64,000 nucleotides of DNA from Bifidobacterium myosotis (GTDB lineage: Bacteria; Actinomycetota; Actinomycetes; Actinomycetales; Bifidobacteriaceae), in the NCBI RefSeq assembly GCF_002259745.1, contig NZ_MWWW01000016.1:1-64000 (forward strand), given 5' to 3'. A model generated the notes under the pieces. That model saw nothing but the letters and a program-made list of their open reading frames with translations. It searched no databases and was not told the origin of the DNA. This document shows positions 1-7,046 of this stretch, piece by piece; positions within the stretch are counted from its first letter, which is position 1; each line of letters starts with the position of its first letter. The position numbers and the translations under genes were made by a program.

Positions 1-2
1 CC

Positions 3-611
3 GGGGACGGCGCCCGGTGGATCGACTCGTGCGTGCATGAATGGTGCCCTCAGGCGGAGCGCGTGCTCGACGGGTTCCATATCGTCAGCTGGATGACCGA
101 CGCGCTCGACGGGGTCCGCAAACGCCTCTGGAACGACGCGAGACGCGACGGCGACGAGGAGGGGGCGAAGCGCATGCGCGGCGTCAAATACGCCGTGTTG
201 AAGAACCCGGACCGATTGACCGACCGGCAGGACGAATCCCTCGCCGCATTGGGGAACACGGACCCCAAGGGCCAGCTCTACCGCGCATGGCGGCTCAAGG
301 AACTGCTGAGGAACCTGCTCAAGCACCCGCTCGGACAGGCCACGGCGGAGCTCAGGCACTGGGTGTTCTGGGCGTCCCACAGCCGCATCCCCGAGATCGT
401 CGAACTCTCCCAAAAAATCCGCAGACGGCGGCCCGACATCCTCAGGACGATCGAGCTCGGCTACTCCAACGCCAGGCTCGAGGCGTTCAACAACCGGATC
501 AAGGTCACCATCCGCATGGCCTACGGCTTCCACCACGTGAACAACCTCATCGCCCTGGTCATGCTCCGATGCGGCGGCCTCGACATCCGACTACCGAAAC
601 CCAACCCCTAA
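3..611 (+). CDS. ISL3-family transposase, C-terminal part (cut by window edge)
   Basis: The frame is open from the first bases of the window, so the N-terminus lies outside it. What remains is the catalytic C-terminal half of a DDE transposase of the ISL3 type. It starts with a GDGARWI stretch, continues with ERVLDGFHIVSW (the acidic DxFH-type motif) and has the late glutamate in NARLEAFNNRIK. The end, with YGFHHVNNLIALVMLRC, is typical of the family and looks intact. It would catalyse cut-and-paste movement of its own element. The right inverted repeat should lie shortly after the stop, within about 612-640, but its partner is outside the window. No other copy is visible here. Confidence 0.85.
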   Translation, partial: GDGARWIDSCVHEWCPQAERVLDGFHIVSWMTDALDGVRKRLWNDARRDGDEEGAKRMRGVKYAVLKNPDRLTDRQDESLAALGNTDPKGQLYRAWRLKELLRNLLKHPLGQATAELRHWVFWASHSRIPEIVELSQKIRRRRPDILRTIELGYSNARLEAFNNRIKVTIRMAYGFHHVNNLIALVMLRCGGLDIRLPKPNP

Positions 612-640
612 CCCACGAAAACAGCAGAAGCCTCAGAAAT

Positions 641-674
641 CCCCTGCACCATTCAGGTTGCAGGGGTTTTCTTT
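641..674. terminator. Hairpin terminator between transposase and small membrane gene
   Basis: CCCCTGC and GCAGGGG arms flank a short bulged loop and are followed on the plus strand by TTTTCTTT. The hairpin lies between two convergent genes, so it may serve the transposase on plus and, less well, the small gene on minus. Confidence 0.6.
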
Positions 675-695
675 ATGTCTTGGATAAGCAGAAAC

Positions 696-926
696 TCAGG
701 CCTCAGCCGGAGCCACCTCGCCTTCGGCTTCACCGTCGCCTTCGGCCTTGTCCTCGGCCTTGTTCAGGCCCAGGTCCACCGGCGAGGAGCTGTTCTCCCA
801 CGGCTCCTCCCACGGATCGTAATCCGGGTTCTGCTGCTTGTAGATGTACAGACCAACCACCGCTGCAAGCAATGCGCCGAACAGCAGTGCGAAGAACTTC
901 CAACCGTTAGAAGACTTGTTCTCCAT
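696..926 (-). CDS. Small single-pass membrane protein with acidic tail, function unknown
   Basis: A 76-residue protein beginning MENKSSNGWK. I chose this start because a good ribosome site (GGAAAGGAGC) precedes it; the ATG further upstream has none. Residues about 9-28 form one hydrophobic segment (FFALLFGALLAAVVGLYIY). The rest is an acidic, Glu/Ala-rich tail with a PWEEPWE motif, probably facing outward or disordered. No enzymatic motif is visible. Small proteins of this shape are widespread hypotheticals in bifidobacteria. It is divergent from the rhomboid gene. Confidence 0.7.
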   Translation of the reverse strand: MENKSSNGWKFFALLFGALLAAVVGLYIYKQQNPDYDPWEEPWENSSSPVDLGLNKAEDKAEGDGEAEGEVAPAEA

Positions 927-1129
927 GACGGCTCCTTTCCCTGGGGATCGTCTGGTCGGCATGCCCATTCAGACCGACTCTGCTCCCTATTCTAGGCCCG
1001 TGTTTGTGTCGATTGGGTGGAATGACATGCGCCGGCGATTTACATAACCGTTCATACGACCGGCCGGTAGCCTAGACCCACAGCGGATTCCGACATTGGC
1101 GTTCGACGCGATTCGATACAGTGGAATGC

Positions 1130-1885
1130 ATGCGTATGCCTACCAAACAGCAGATTCGATACCAATGGGAACGCGGCGGTCCGGTGGTGACTTGGGTGCT
1201 CATCGCCGTGTGCGTGGCGATATGGCTGGTGGAGGTGCTGGCGGGATTCCTCTCTCCGGTGCTCCAGAACCTGCTGATCGTGCGGGGTATGGTCGCCCCG
1301 GCCACGATGGTGCGCGAGCCGTGGACCATCGTCACGTCGATGTTCCTGCACGCGCCGAACTCGATTCTGCACATCCTGTTCAACATGCTCTCGTTGTACT
1401 CTGTGGGACCTGTGCTGGAACGGCTGATGGGCCACTGGCGGTTCCTCGGCCTGTACATGATCTCCGGCCTCGGCGGTGCCCTCGGACTGATGGTCTGGGG
1501 TGTGTTCGCTCCCGGCGGGCAAGGCTGGCAGTCGGCCGCATACGGCGCCTCTGGCGCGCTGTTCGGCCTGTTCGCAGCCCTGTTGGTGGTCTACAGGCGC
1601 ATCGGTGCGGACATCCGCTCGATGATGGTGTGGATGGTGGTGAACTTCGCGCTGCCGTTCGTGGTGGGCGGCGTGGCCTGGCAGGCCCATGTGGGCGGAT
1701 TCGTGGTCGGTGGCCTGCTTACGTGGCTGTTGACGGCCGGGCTCAAGCCGTGGCGCGGCAAGAGCCTGGCTTGGCGCATGCAGGTGTACGGCTGGTTCGT
1801 GACGATTCTCGTCGTGGCGCTGATTCTGCTATGCGACACCGCCAATCCCTATGGGTGGCTGCGGTTCGGCTACTTGTTCCAGTGA
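1130..1885 (+). CDS. Rhomboid-family intramembrane serine protease
   Basis: A polytopic membrane protein of about 251 residues that should cleave transmembrane segments of client proteins inside the bilayer. The hallmarks are visible: an HILFNMLSLYSVG segment, the catalytic serine in YGASGALFG, and the catalytic histidine in AWQAHVGGFVVGG near the C-terminus. Together these form the Ser-His dyad. Six or seven hydrophobic segments fit the family. A GTG at 1121 and an ATG at 1136 are alternative starts. With a possible -10 (GATACA) only a few bases upstream, the transcript may be leaderless from 1130. Substrates are unknown. Confidence 0.88.
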   Translation: MRMPTKQQIRYQWERGGPVVTWVLIAVCVAIWLVEVLAGFLSPVLQNLLIVRGMVAPATMVREPWTIVTSMFLHAPNSILHILFNMLSLYSVGPVLERLMGHWRFLGLYMISGLGGALGLMVWGVFAPGGQGWQSAAYGASGALFGLFAALLVVYRRIGADIRSMMVWMVVNFALPFVVGGVAWQAHVGGFVVGGLLTWLLTAGLKPWRGKSLAWRMQVYGWFVTILVVALILLCDTANPYGWLRFGYLFQ

Positions 1886-1889
1886 TTGC

Positions 1890-2440
1890 AGCGTTGTGTG
1901 GATAACCGAATGCCGGGCATTGTGGAAAACACAGTGTCCGGCATTCTGGTATTTGTGGACGCGTGAATCTTGAGAGGGCGCGAATCTTGAGGGGTGCGAA
2001 TCCGGAGATCAGTACGCCCTCGAGTTATGCACAGGAGTAAGCGTAGTGATTCCGCGGGCTACGTTGTTAAGTTGTGCACAGTTGTGCACAATAGTGGATA
2101 AGAATGTGGATAACTTGGTGTGGAGTAGGATGTCCACCGGGCGACGGTGCATAACTGTGGATAGCGAAATCGACGATGACGGTGGATAACTGCGATATCC
2201 ACCGCTGATTTCATGCGGTTGACACCCTTGCAGAATGCGTCAAATACCGCAATGCACACGGTTGTACACCGCTTATTCACCGGAAATCCCGTGTTGTCCA
2301 CCACTTATCCACGAGTTATCCACACGGTTGTCCACATTCGGTGGATAACTGCTCGCGGAACTACAAGCGTGTAATTCATCCACATAGAGTGGATAATCCT
2401 GTGGATAACTCGTGGATAAGTGGTGGACAACAGGTGGGTA
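1890..2440. other. Dense DnaA-box cluster (oriC candidate or DnaA-titration site)
   Basis: This gene-free stretch holds at least five perfect boxes. Four are TTATCCACA (1897-1905 minus, 2105-2113 minus, 2316-2324 plus, 2400-2408 minus) and one is TTGTCCACA (2328-2336 plus). At least ten more differ by one base: 1921, 2025, 2093, 2156, 2181, 2305, 2340, 2376, 2388 and 2411. Two TTGTGCACA copies stand in tandem at 2072 and 2082. Boxes occur in both orientations and are densest at 2273-2430. This is the pattern of a bacterial replication origin, and the flanking genes are those found near oriC in other actinobacteria. dnaA and dnaN are not in the window, so it could be a second binding cluster rather than the origin itself. 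Confidence 0.75.
1908..1946 (+). terminator. Hairpin after the rhomboid gene
   Basis: GAATGCCGG pairs with CCGGCATTC, and an inner stem TTGTG/CACAG closes on GAAAA. The tail is only moderately T-rich (TGGTATTTG). It is placed 22 bases after the stop codon. Confidence 0.6.
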
Positions 2441-2457
2441 ACTACATCCAGGCAAAC

Positions 2458-2487
2458 AAAAACCGGTCCCGTTAGGGGACCGGTTCA
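2458..2487 (-). terminator. Rho-independent terminator of crgA
   Basis: Perfect 10-bp arms AACCGGTCCC (2461-2470) and GGGACCGGTT (2476-2485) with a 5-base loop. On the minus strand they are followed by TTTTTGTTTG. It lies about 55 bases past the crgA stop. Confidence 0.85.
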
Positions 2488-2539
2488 ATCACAGGTATTG
2501 CGGACCGACACCAAGTGGATGCCGTCAGGCGCGCAAGGT

Positions 2540-2989
2540 TCAGCGCCAACCCATCGTCATCAGGAATCCAATCATGATCAGCGCGAAGCCGATTGCAAGA
2601 TTCCACGCACCGATGTTCGGAATCGGCCATGCGCCGGCCGGGGACAGGTAATACACCACGCACCAGATCAGACCGATGATCATGAAGGCGCAGAACACCG
2701 GCACGAACCAGCGCGGGTTGGACTTGGTGCCCTTGATGGTCTCCTCCACGCGGCGGGTGTTCTCCTCCTGACGGCTCATCATGCGCTGCATCTGCGGGGT
2801 CATCGTGGACTTGTCCGCAGTGGAGTTCAGGACGGCCTGAACCTGATCCATATCGACGCCGTAATTCTCGTCCTCAGCGGCCTCGGTGCCGTCAGTGGTC
2901 TTGTCGCCGTCAGTGTCCTTGGCGGTCACCTCGTCCTGCCAGTCCTTCTGGTCGTTCGAGTCGGTTTCGTGCAGCTCTTCGTTTGCCAT
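2540..2989 (-). CDS. crgA: Cell division protein CrgA
   Basis: About 149 residues. The acidic N-terminal part is lineage-specific. The C-terminal ~70 residues carry the two transmembrane segments and the conserved NPRWFVPVF...AWNLAIGFALIMIGFLMTMGWR signature of CrgA (formerly UPF0233). In actinobacteria CrgA sits at the septum and links FtsZ, FtsI and PBPs. The usual protein is about 90 residues, so this one has a long N-terminal extension, as expected in Bifidobacterium. I prefer the MANEEL start (2989) because GGAG lies 9 bases upstream. The ATG at 3004 has no ribosome site. It is divergent from the DUF881 gene, as in Mycobacterium. Confidence 0.88.
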   Translation of the reverse strand: MANEELHETDSNDQKDWQDEVTAKDTDGDKTTDGTEAAEDENYGVDMDQVQAVLNSTADKSTMTPQMQRMMSRQEENTRRVEETIKGTKSNPRWFVPVFCAFMIIGLIWCVVYYLSPAGAWPIPNIGAWNLAIGFALIMIGFLMTMGWR

Positions 2990-3076
2990 CAGCTTAGTCT
3001 CCATTCAATAGGCTAAAAGTCATAATAGTGGTTACACTCGAAACCAGCGAACACGCCGAGGAAAAGACGGGCATTT

Positions 3077-3883
3077 ATGGTCAGACAAGTGGGTAAGCAT
3101 GGTGTGAGGCGCTCGCTTGCGGCCGGTGTGGCGGCATTTGTCGTCATCGCGCTCAGTGGGTTCCTGTTGAGCACCAACGTGCGTGTGAACAAGACCGCCA
3201 CGGTGAACAACGACACTGCCGACCTTATCGAGCACAGCGTGGACGAGGTGGCGGATCTGCAGAAGGACGTCACCGAATTGCAGTCACAGGTGACCACCCT
3301 GACCGACGTGCTCGGCAAGAAACCGTCACAGGGGAGCGGCACCGATACGTCGGCCGGTGACGGCTCCTCGGCGTCCGACGATTCCGGTTCCGGCCTTATG
3401 CTGCCCGAGCTCGAAGGACGGGGCGTGACCGTCACCCTCGACGACTCCCCGTTGTGGGAGAACGCCGTGAACAACAACGGTTCGACCTCGAACATCGATG
3501 ATTACGTGATTCACCAGCAGGACGTGGAATCGGTGGTGAACGCGCTGTGGGCCGGCGGCGCGCAGGCCATGATGATCATGGACCAGCGCGTGCTGTTCAA
3601 CTCCGCCGTGATCTGTTCGGGTAACGTGCTGTCCCTGCACGGCAAGAAATACGCGCCTCCGTTCACCATCTCCGCCATCGGCGACCCGCAGGGCATGCGC
3701 AAGGCCCTCAACGATTCCAAGGCCATCACCATCCTCAAGCAGTACGTGACCGCGTTCGGCATCGGATACAAGGTGGACAACCGGGATGATCTCAAGTTCC
3801 CGGCTACCACGGCCCTGTTGCAGCAGCTCAAGTACGCCACGGTGGATACGTCCAAGGTCAAGGATGAGGAGGCCGGGCAATGA
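3077..3883 (+). CDS. DUF881 family membrane-anchored protein
   Basis: A 268-residue protein with one N-terminal transmembrane helix (about residues 14-34, AAGVAAFVVIALSGFLLST). A short coiled coil follows (DEVADLQKDVTELQSQVTTLTDVL), then a Gly/Ser-rich linker, then the DUF881 fold (RGVTVTLDDSP, YVIHQQDVESVVNALWAGGAQAMMI, ISAIGDPQGMRKAL). Its place between crgA and trpG matches the Rv0012 position in Mycobacterium tuberculosis. The function is not established. The layout resembles divisome or envelope accessory proteins. The stop overlaps the sortase start by 4 bases, so translation is probably coupled. Confidence 0.85.
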   Translation: MVRQVGKHGVRRSLAAGVAAFVVIALSGFLLSTNVRVNKTATVNNDTADLIEHSVDEVADLQKDVTELQSQVTTLTDVLGKKPSQGSGTDTSAGDGSSASDDSGSGLMLPELEGRGVTVTLDDSPLWENAVNNNGSTSNIDDYVIHQQDVESVVNALWAGGAQAMMIMDQRVLFNSAVICSGNVLSLHGKKYAPPFTISAIGDPQGMRKALNDSKAITILKQYVTAFGIGYKVDNRDDLKFPATTALLQQLKYATVDTSKVKDEEAGQ

Positions 3884-5175
3884 GCCGCGGCCGGCACGCT
3901 GGCGGCCCCGTCCGCAGCGGTAGGGATGGCGGCAGGGGCGACAGCAGGAGTGGTGGTGATGCGATTCCCGGGGGCGACGCGTTCCCCGCAGCGTCGCCCC
4001 GGATTCTGGCATCCCAAACTTCAACGTCCCCAGCCGCAGCATCCCGGATTCCAGCCCCCCGACCCTCGACGCCACAAGCCTCGGCATCTCAAACGCGGCG
4101 AGGTCCGCTATGGCAGGCGCTCGGCATTTTGGCCGAACTGCTGATCACCGTGGCCGCAATCTGCGCGCTGTACATCCTCTGGCAGATGTGGTGGACCGGC
4201 GTGGAGGCCGAGCAGACCCAGAACCAGACGCTGCAATCGGTGTCATGGAGCGATCCGGCCGGCGCGGACGGCGATGGGGCCACCAGCATCGCCAAGGCCC
4301 AGGAGGGCGATCCGCCCGTCGAACCGGAGGACCCGCAGTACGGCGACCTCATCGCACAGGTGTATATCCCGCGCTTCGGTTCGGGCTGGCATCGCAATCT
4401 GGTGGAGGGTACCACGCTCGAACAGCTCAACCGCCACGGTCTCGGCCGGTACCAGACCAGCCAGCTGCCCGGTCAGGTGGGCAACTTCGCGTTCGCGGGC
4501 CATCGCAACGGCTACGGACAGCCGCTCGGCGACGTGGACAAGCTCCAGACCGGCGACCCGATCATCATCCGCACCAAGGATTACTGGTACGTGTACCACT
4601 ACACGCGCTATCAGATCGTGCTGCCGACCGACACCTATGTGATCTCCGCCAACCCCGAGAACCCGGACGCGGCCCCGACCAAGCGCATGGTCACCATGAC
4701 CACCTGCGAGCCGAAGTACTCCACACCCACCCACCGGTGGATCAGCTACGGCGAATTCGCCTACTGGGCCAAGGTGTCCGACGGCGTGCCCGAGGAGCTG
4801 GCCACCACCGACTCGTCCGGCGCGGTGAAATTCGCGGTGACCGAGACGCCGTCCGTGGCCTCGCGCATCGGGTCGATGGAGCGCGTGGCAATCTGGGCGT
4901 TGGTGGCATGGGCGATCGTGTTCATCGCAGCCGCCGTGGCCTGGCGATGGCCGGTGCTGCGTGCGATCCGCATGGGGGAGCGCCGTCGCCCCGACGCCAG
5001 CATCTACGGGACCGTGCTGCGGCTGCAGCCCGGCGTGCTGCCTATCCGATGGCTACTGCTCGCGCTGCTGCTCGTGGCCGCGTCCGCCGCGCTGTTCCAG
5101 TGGGGCTTCCCGTGGGCCGCCGCCCACATCCCCTTCCTCCAGCAGATGTCCAATTACGTGGCCGTGCCACAGTGA
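3880..5175 (+). CDS. Class E sortase
   Basis: A 431-residue transpeptidase that would cleave sorting motifs and attach surface proteins to the wall. A disordered Pro/Ala/Ser-rich N-terminus is followed by a transmembrane segment (about 80-100), then the sortase barrel. The catalytic triad is clear: His208 in FAGHRNGYG, Cys276 in TMTTCEPKYS and Arg286 in THRWISYG. Two further hydrophobic segments near residues 328-350 and 385-425 make it longer than a typical sortase and may anchor the C-terminus. The start overlaps the DUF881 stop (ATGA). Sitting beside trpG rather than beside a pilin operon points to a housekeeping role. No substrate gene is nearby. Confidence 0.9.
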   Translation: MSRGRHAGGPVRSGRDGGRGDSRSGGDAIPGGDAFPAASPRILASQTSTSPAAASRIPAPRPSTPQASASQTRRGPLWQALGILAELLITVAAICALYILWQMWWTGVEAEQTQNQTLQSVSWSDPAGADGDGATSIAKAQEGDPPVEPEDPQYGDLIAQVYIPRFGSGWHRNLVEGTTLEQLNRHGLGRYQTSQLPGQVGNFAFAGHRNGYGQPLGDVDKLQTGDPIIIRTKDYWYVYHYTRYQIVLPTDTYVISANPENPDAAPTKRMVTMTTCEPKYSTPTHRWISYGEFAYWAKVSDGVPEELATTDSSGAVKFAVTETPSVASRIGSMERVAIWALVAWAIVFIAAAVAWRWPVLRAIRMGERRRPDASIYGTVLRLQPGVLPIRWLLLALLLVAASAALFQWGFPWAAAHIPFLQQMSNYVAVPQ

Positions 5176-5243
5176 CGTGGCGCGCGGACTGAGTAGTATG
5201 GCTTGCAAGACCCGCCTTTTGGACAGCAATCAGGGGAGCAAGC

Positions 5244-5888
5244 ATGACTGATTCCGCGCATATTCTGGTGGTGGACAACTACGATTCGTTCGTCTACACC
5301 ATCGTCGGATACCTGAAAACCCTTGGCGCCACCGTTGACGTGGTGCGCAACGACGCCATCGATCCCGCCAAGCCCGGTGTGCTGGACGGCTACGATGGCG
5401 TGCTGATCTCCCCCGGCCCCGGCGCCCCGGCCGATTCCGGCGCCAGCGAGGGCGTGATTCGCCTCGCCGCCGAGACCGGCACGCCGATGTTCGGCGTATG
5501 CCTTGGTCTGCAGGCGCTCGCCGAGGTCTACGGTTGCACGGTGGACCACGCACCCACGATCATGCATGGCAAGACCAGCCTCGTGGAACACATCGATGAC
5601 GAGATCTTCGAGGGCGTGGCCAATCCGATGACCGCCACCCGCTACCATTCTCTGGCCGTTGAACCCGACTCCGTGCCGGACACGCTTGAGGTGACCGCAT
5701 GGACGCAGGGCGACCACATCATCCAGGGTATACGCGTCAAAGGCAAGCCGATGTACGCCGTGCAGTTCCACCCCGAATCGGTGATGACGCAGGACGGCTA
5801 CCGTCTGCTCGCCAACTGGCTGAAGGTCTGTGGCCAGGACAGCGCCGTCGCCAAGTCCGCCGGACTCCAGCCCAAGGTCACGAAGTAG
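5244..5888 (+). CDS. trpG: Glutamine amidotransferase, anthranilate/aminodeoxychorismate synthase component II
   Basis: A 214-residue class I glutamine amidotransferase. It hydrolyses glutamine and channels ammonia to a chorismate-using partner for tryptophan or folate synthesis. The N-terminus ILVVDNYDSFVYT, the nucleophile Cys86 in MFGVCLGLQ, and His176 and Glu178 in VQFHPES are all present. A GGGGAG ribosome site precedes the ATG. No trpE or pabB is adjacent. This isolated position next to the pkn operon is the one known for Rv0013, so sequence alone cannot decide between TrpG and PabA, and it may serve both. Confidence 0.88.
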   Translation: MTDSAHILVVDNYDSFVYTIVGYLKTLGATVDVVRNDAIDPAKPGVLDGYDGVLISPGPGAPADSGASEGVIRLAAETGTPMFGVCLGLQALAEVYGCTVDHAPTIMHGKTSLVEHIDDEIFEGVANPMTATRYHSLAVEPDSVPDTLEVTAWTQGDHIIQGIRVKGKPMYAVQFHPESVMTQDGYRLLANWLKVCGQDSAVAKSAGLQPKVTK

Positions 5889-5917
5889 TAGGGCTAGGGC
5901 CCACAGCTTGTCTCACA

Positions 5918-5963
5918 CCGATGATTTTGGCCCCCTCAGTAATGAGGAGGCCAAAATCATCGG
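5918..5963 (+). terminator. Long perfect hairpin after trpG
   Basis: Fifteen-base perfect arms (CCGATGATTTTGGCC and its complement) with an inner CCTC/GAGG stem, 30 bases after the trpG stop. There is no T-run, so it may be a stabilising hairpin or a dispersed palindrome rather than an intrinsic terminator. Confidence 0.5.
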
Positions 5964-6086
5964 ATTCATGTCGGCTGCTAGTGCGTCCTACGTCAAAAGT
6001 CCGCTGATTATCCAGCTTCCACAGTCTAATCGCGGTTTTACGTACTAGACTCGCCCAAGTCCGAGTGCCACAAAACGTTGCAATAA

Positions 6087-6278
6087 TTACCAGAACTCGC
6101 CAAGCCAGACAATCCGGCACAGCCTTCTATTCCGTCTGAGAATACGCCTCCCGATAAGCTTGTCAATACGGCTCTGGGATTATGTTTTGTCATCGCAGTC
6201 GCCGTCATCCTTGCGACGACTGGCATTGCAATCTTCGTAGCGCGTCGGTGTAGGAATGGGTACGACGGGCGTGTATAA
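6087..6278 (+). pseudogene. Remnant of a membrane-anchored protein C-terminus
   Basis: An open frame of 63 codons with no start codon and an in-frame TAA just before it (6084-6086). It reads LPELAKPDNPAQPSIPSENT, then a clean transmembrane segment (ALGLCFVIAVAVILATTGIAIFV) followed by a basic ARRCRNGYDGRV tail and a stop. A proline-rich linker, one helix and positive residues is the usual end of a surface-anchored or signalling protein. It looks like the leftover of a deleted gene. I cannot name the parent. The surrounding DNA is lower in GC than its neighbours. Confidence 0.4.
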
Positions 6279-6398
6279 CCGATGAGCCATGATTCGGGTC
6301 GCCCATGAATGCCATCACGGTATCATGAGCGGCCCGAACTGATTTGTCGTTACCTGTTTTCGGACTGATAGCTGAGAATCAAATCTGATTGATTCATT

Positions 6399-6665
6399 TG
6401 CGGTACGATGCGTCGATTCAACGTTTTTCGAGCTGTTGTACCGCAGCAGTGTGCCCCGACAGCCGAAGCAAACGTTTTCAATCCGTATCGGGGCAATACG
6501 CCTGTTCTAAAAACCGCGGAAACAAGCCATTCCTGGCGCATGGGCGAAATCGACCGCCCTCAGCCCTGCGGTACGATACACGAAAAACGCGCGATTTCGC
6601 ACATCGTACCGCGCCTTCTTGTACACAACACGCCAAAAAGAGCCTTCTGAAGATTTCGTACCGCA
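6399..6665. repeat. Diverged palindrome cluster with TGCGGTACGA ends
   Basis: TGCGGTACGAT occurs at 6399 and 6567. Its complement ends ((T)CGTACCGC) occur near 6438, 6603 and 6654. Two resulting palindromes, 6399-6445 and 6567-6613, are both 47 bp. Another, closed by TGCCCCGA/TCGGGGCA, spans 6452-6495. Arms are partly degraded inside. The rest of the 5889-7046 gap shows no convincing intact gene. I see only these repeats, the trpG hairpin, the membrane remnant and the hairpin before pknB. Confidence 0.55.
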
Positions 6666-6962
6666 GCCATATGCCACGCACTCCTCACGAGCATCACCCA
6701 CCGCAGTTACCGGCCACATAGTACAGCGCTGCGCCACACTATAAGCGGCTCCGTATGGGACAAAACCTAGACACATTCCTCGTTTCTTAGGCAGGCCCCA
6801 AAGAACAGGACGGCACAACAAGGCAGGCAGTGCGCGCAAGACGCCGATGAATAGTTGACCGCGCCTAAGCAATGGAAACACATAGCCCTTACACGCCAAA
6901 ATCGGAAGAACTGTCTAAGGTGTAATGATAATAAGCTTCTGACGCAAGCCTAGAAATACGAT

Positions 6963-7007
6963 TGGCTTCCTCAAGTAATCCAGTGTTGATCACTTGAGGA
7001 AGCCAAA
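6963..7007 (-). terminator. Hairpin downstream of pknB
   Basis: Perfect 15-base arms TTGGCTTCCTCAAGT and ACTTGAGGAAGCCAA separated by 15 bases, 40 bases past the pknB stop. The T-run is weak on either strand, so activity as an intrinsic terminator is uncertain. Confidence 0.5.
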
Positions 7008-7046
7008 ACCATATCCGCTTATGCGTGGGGTTGCCCCTGTTGCGGG

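Noticed and set aside
41-910. Long Arg/Pro-rich open frame across the transposase end and the small membrane gene
   Set aside because: Composition is that of an out-of-frame shadow in high-GC DNA, and it runs through the terminator.
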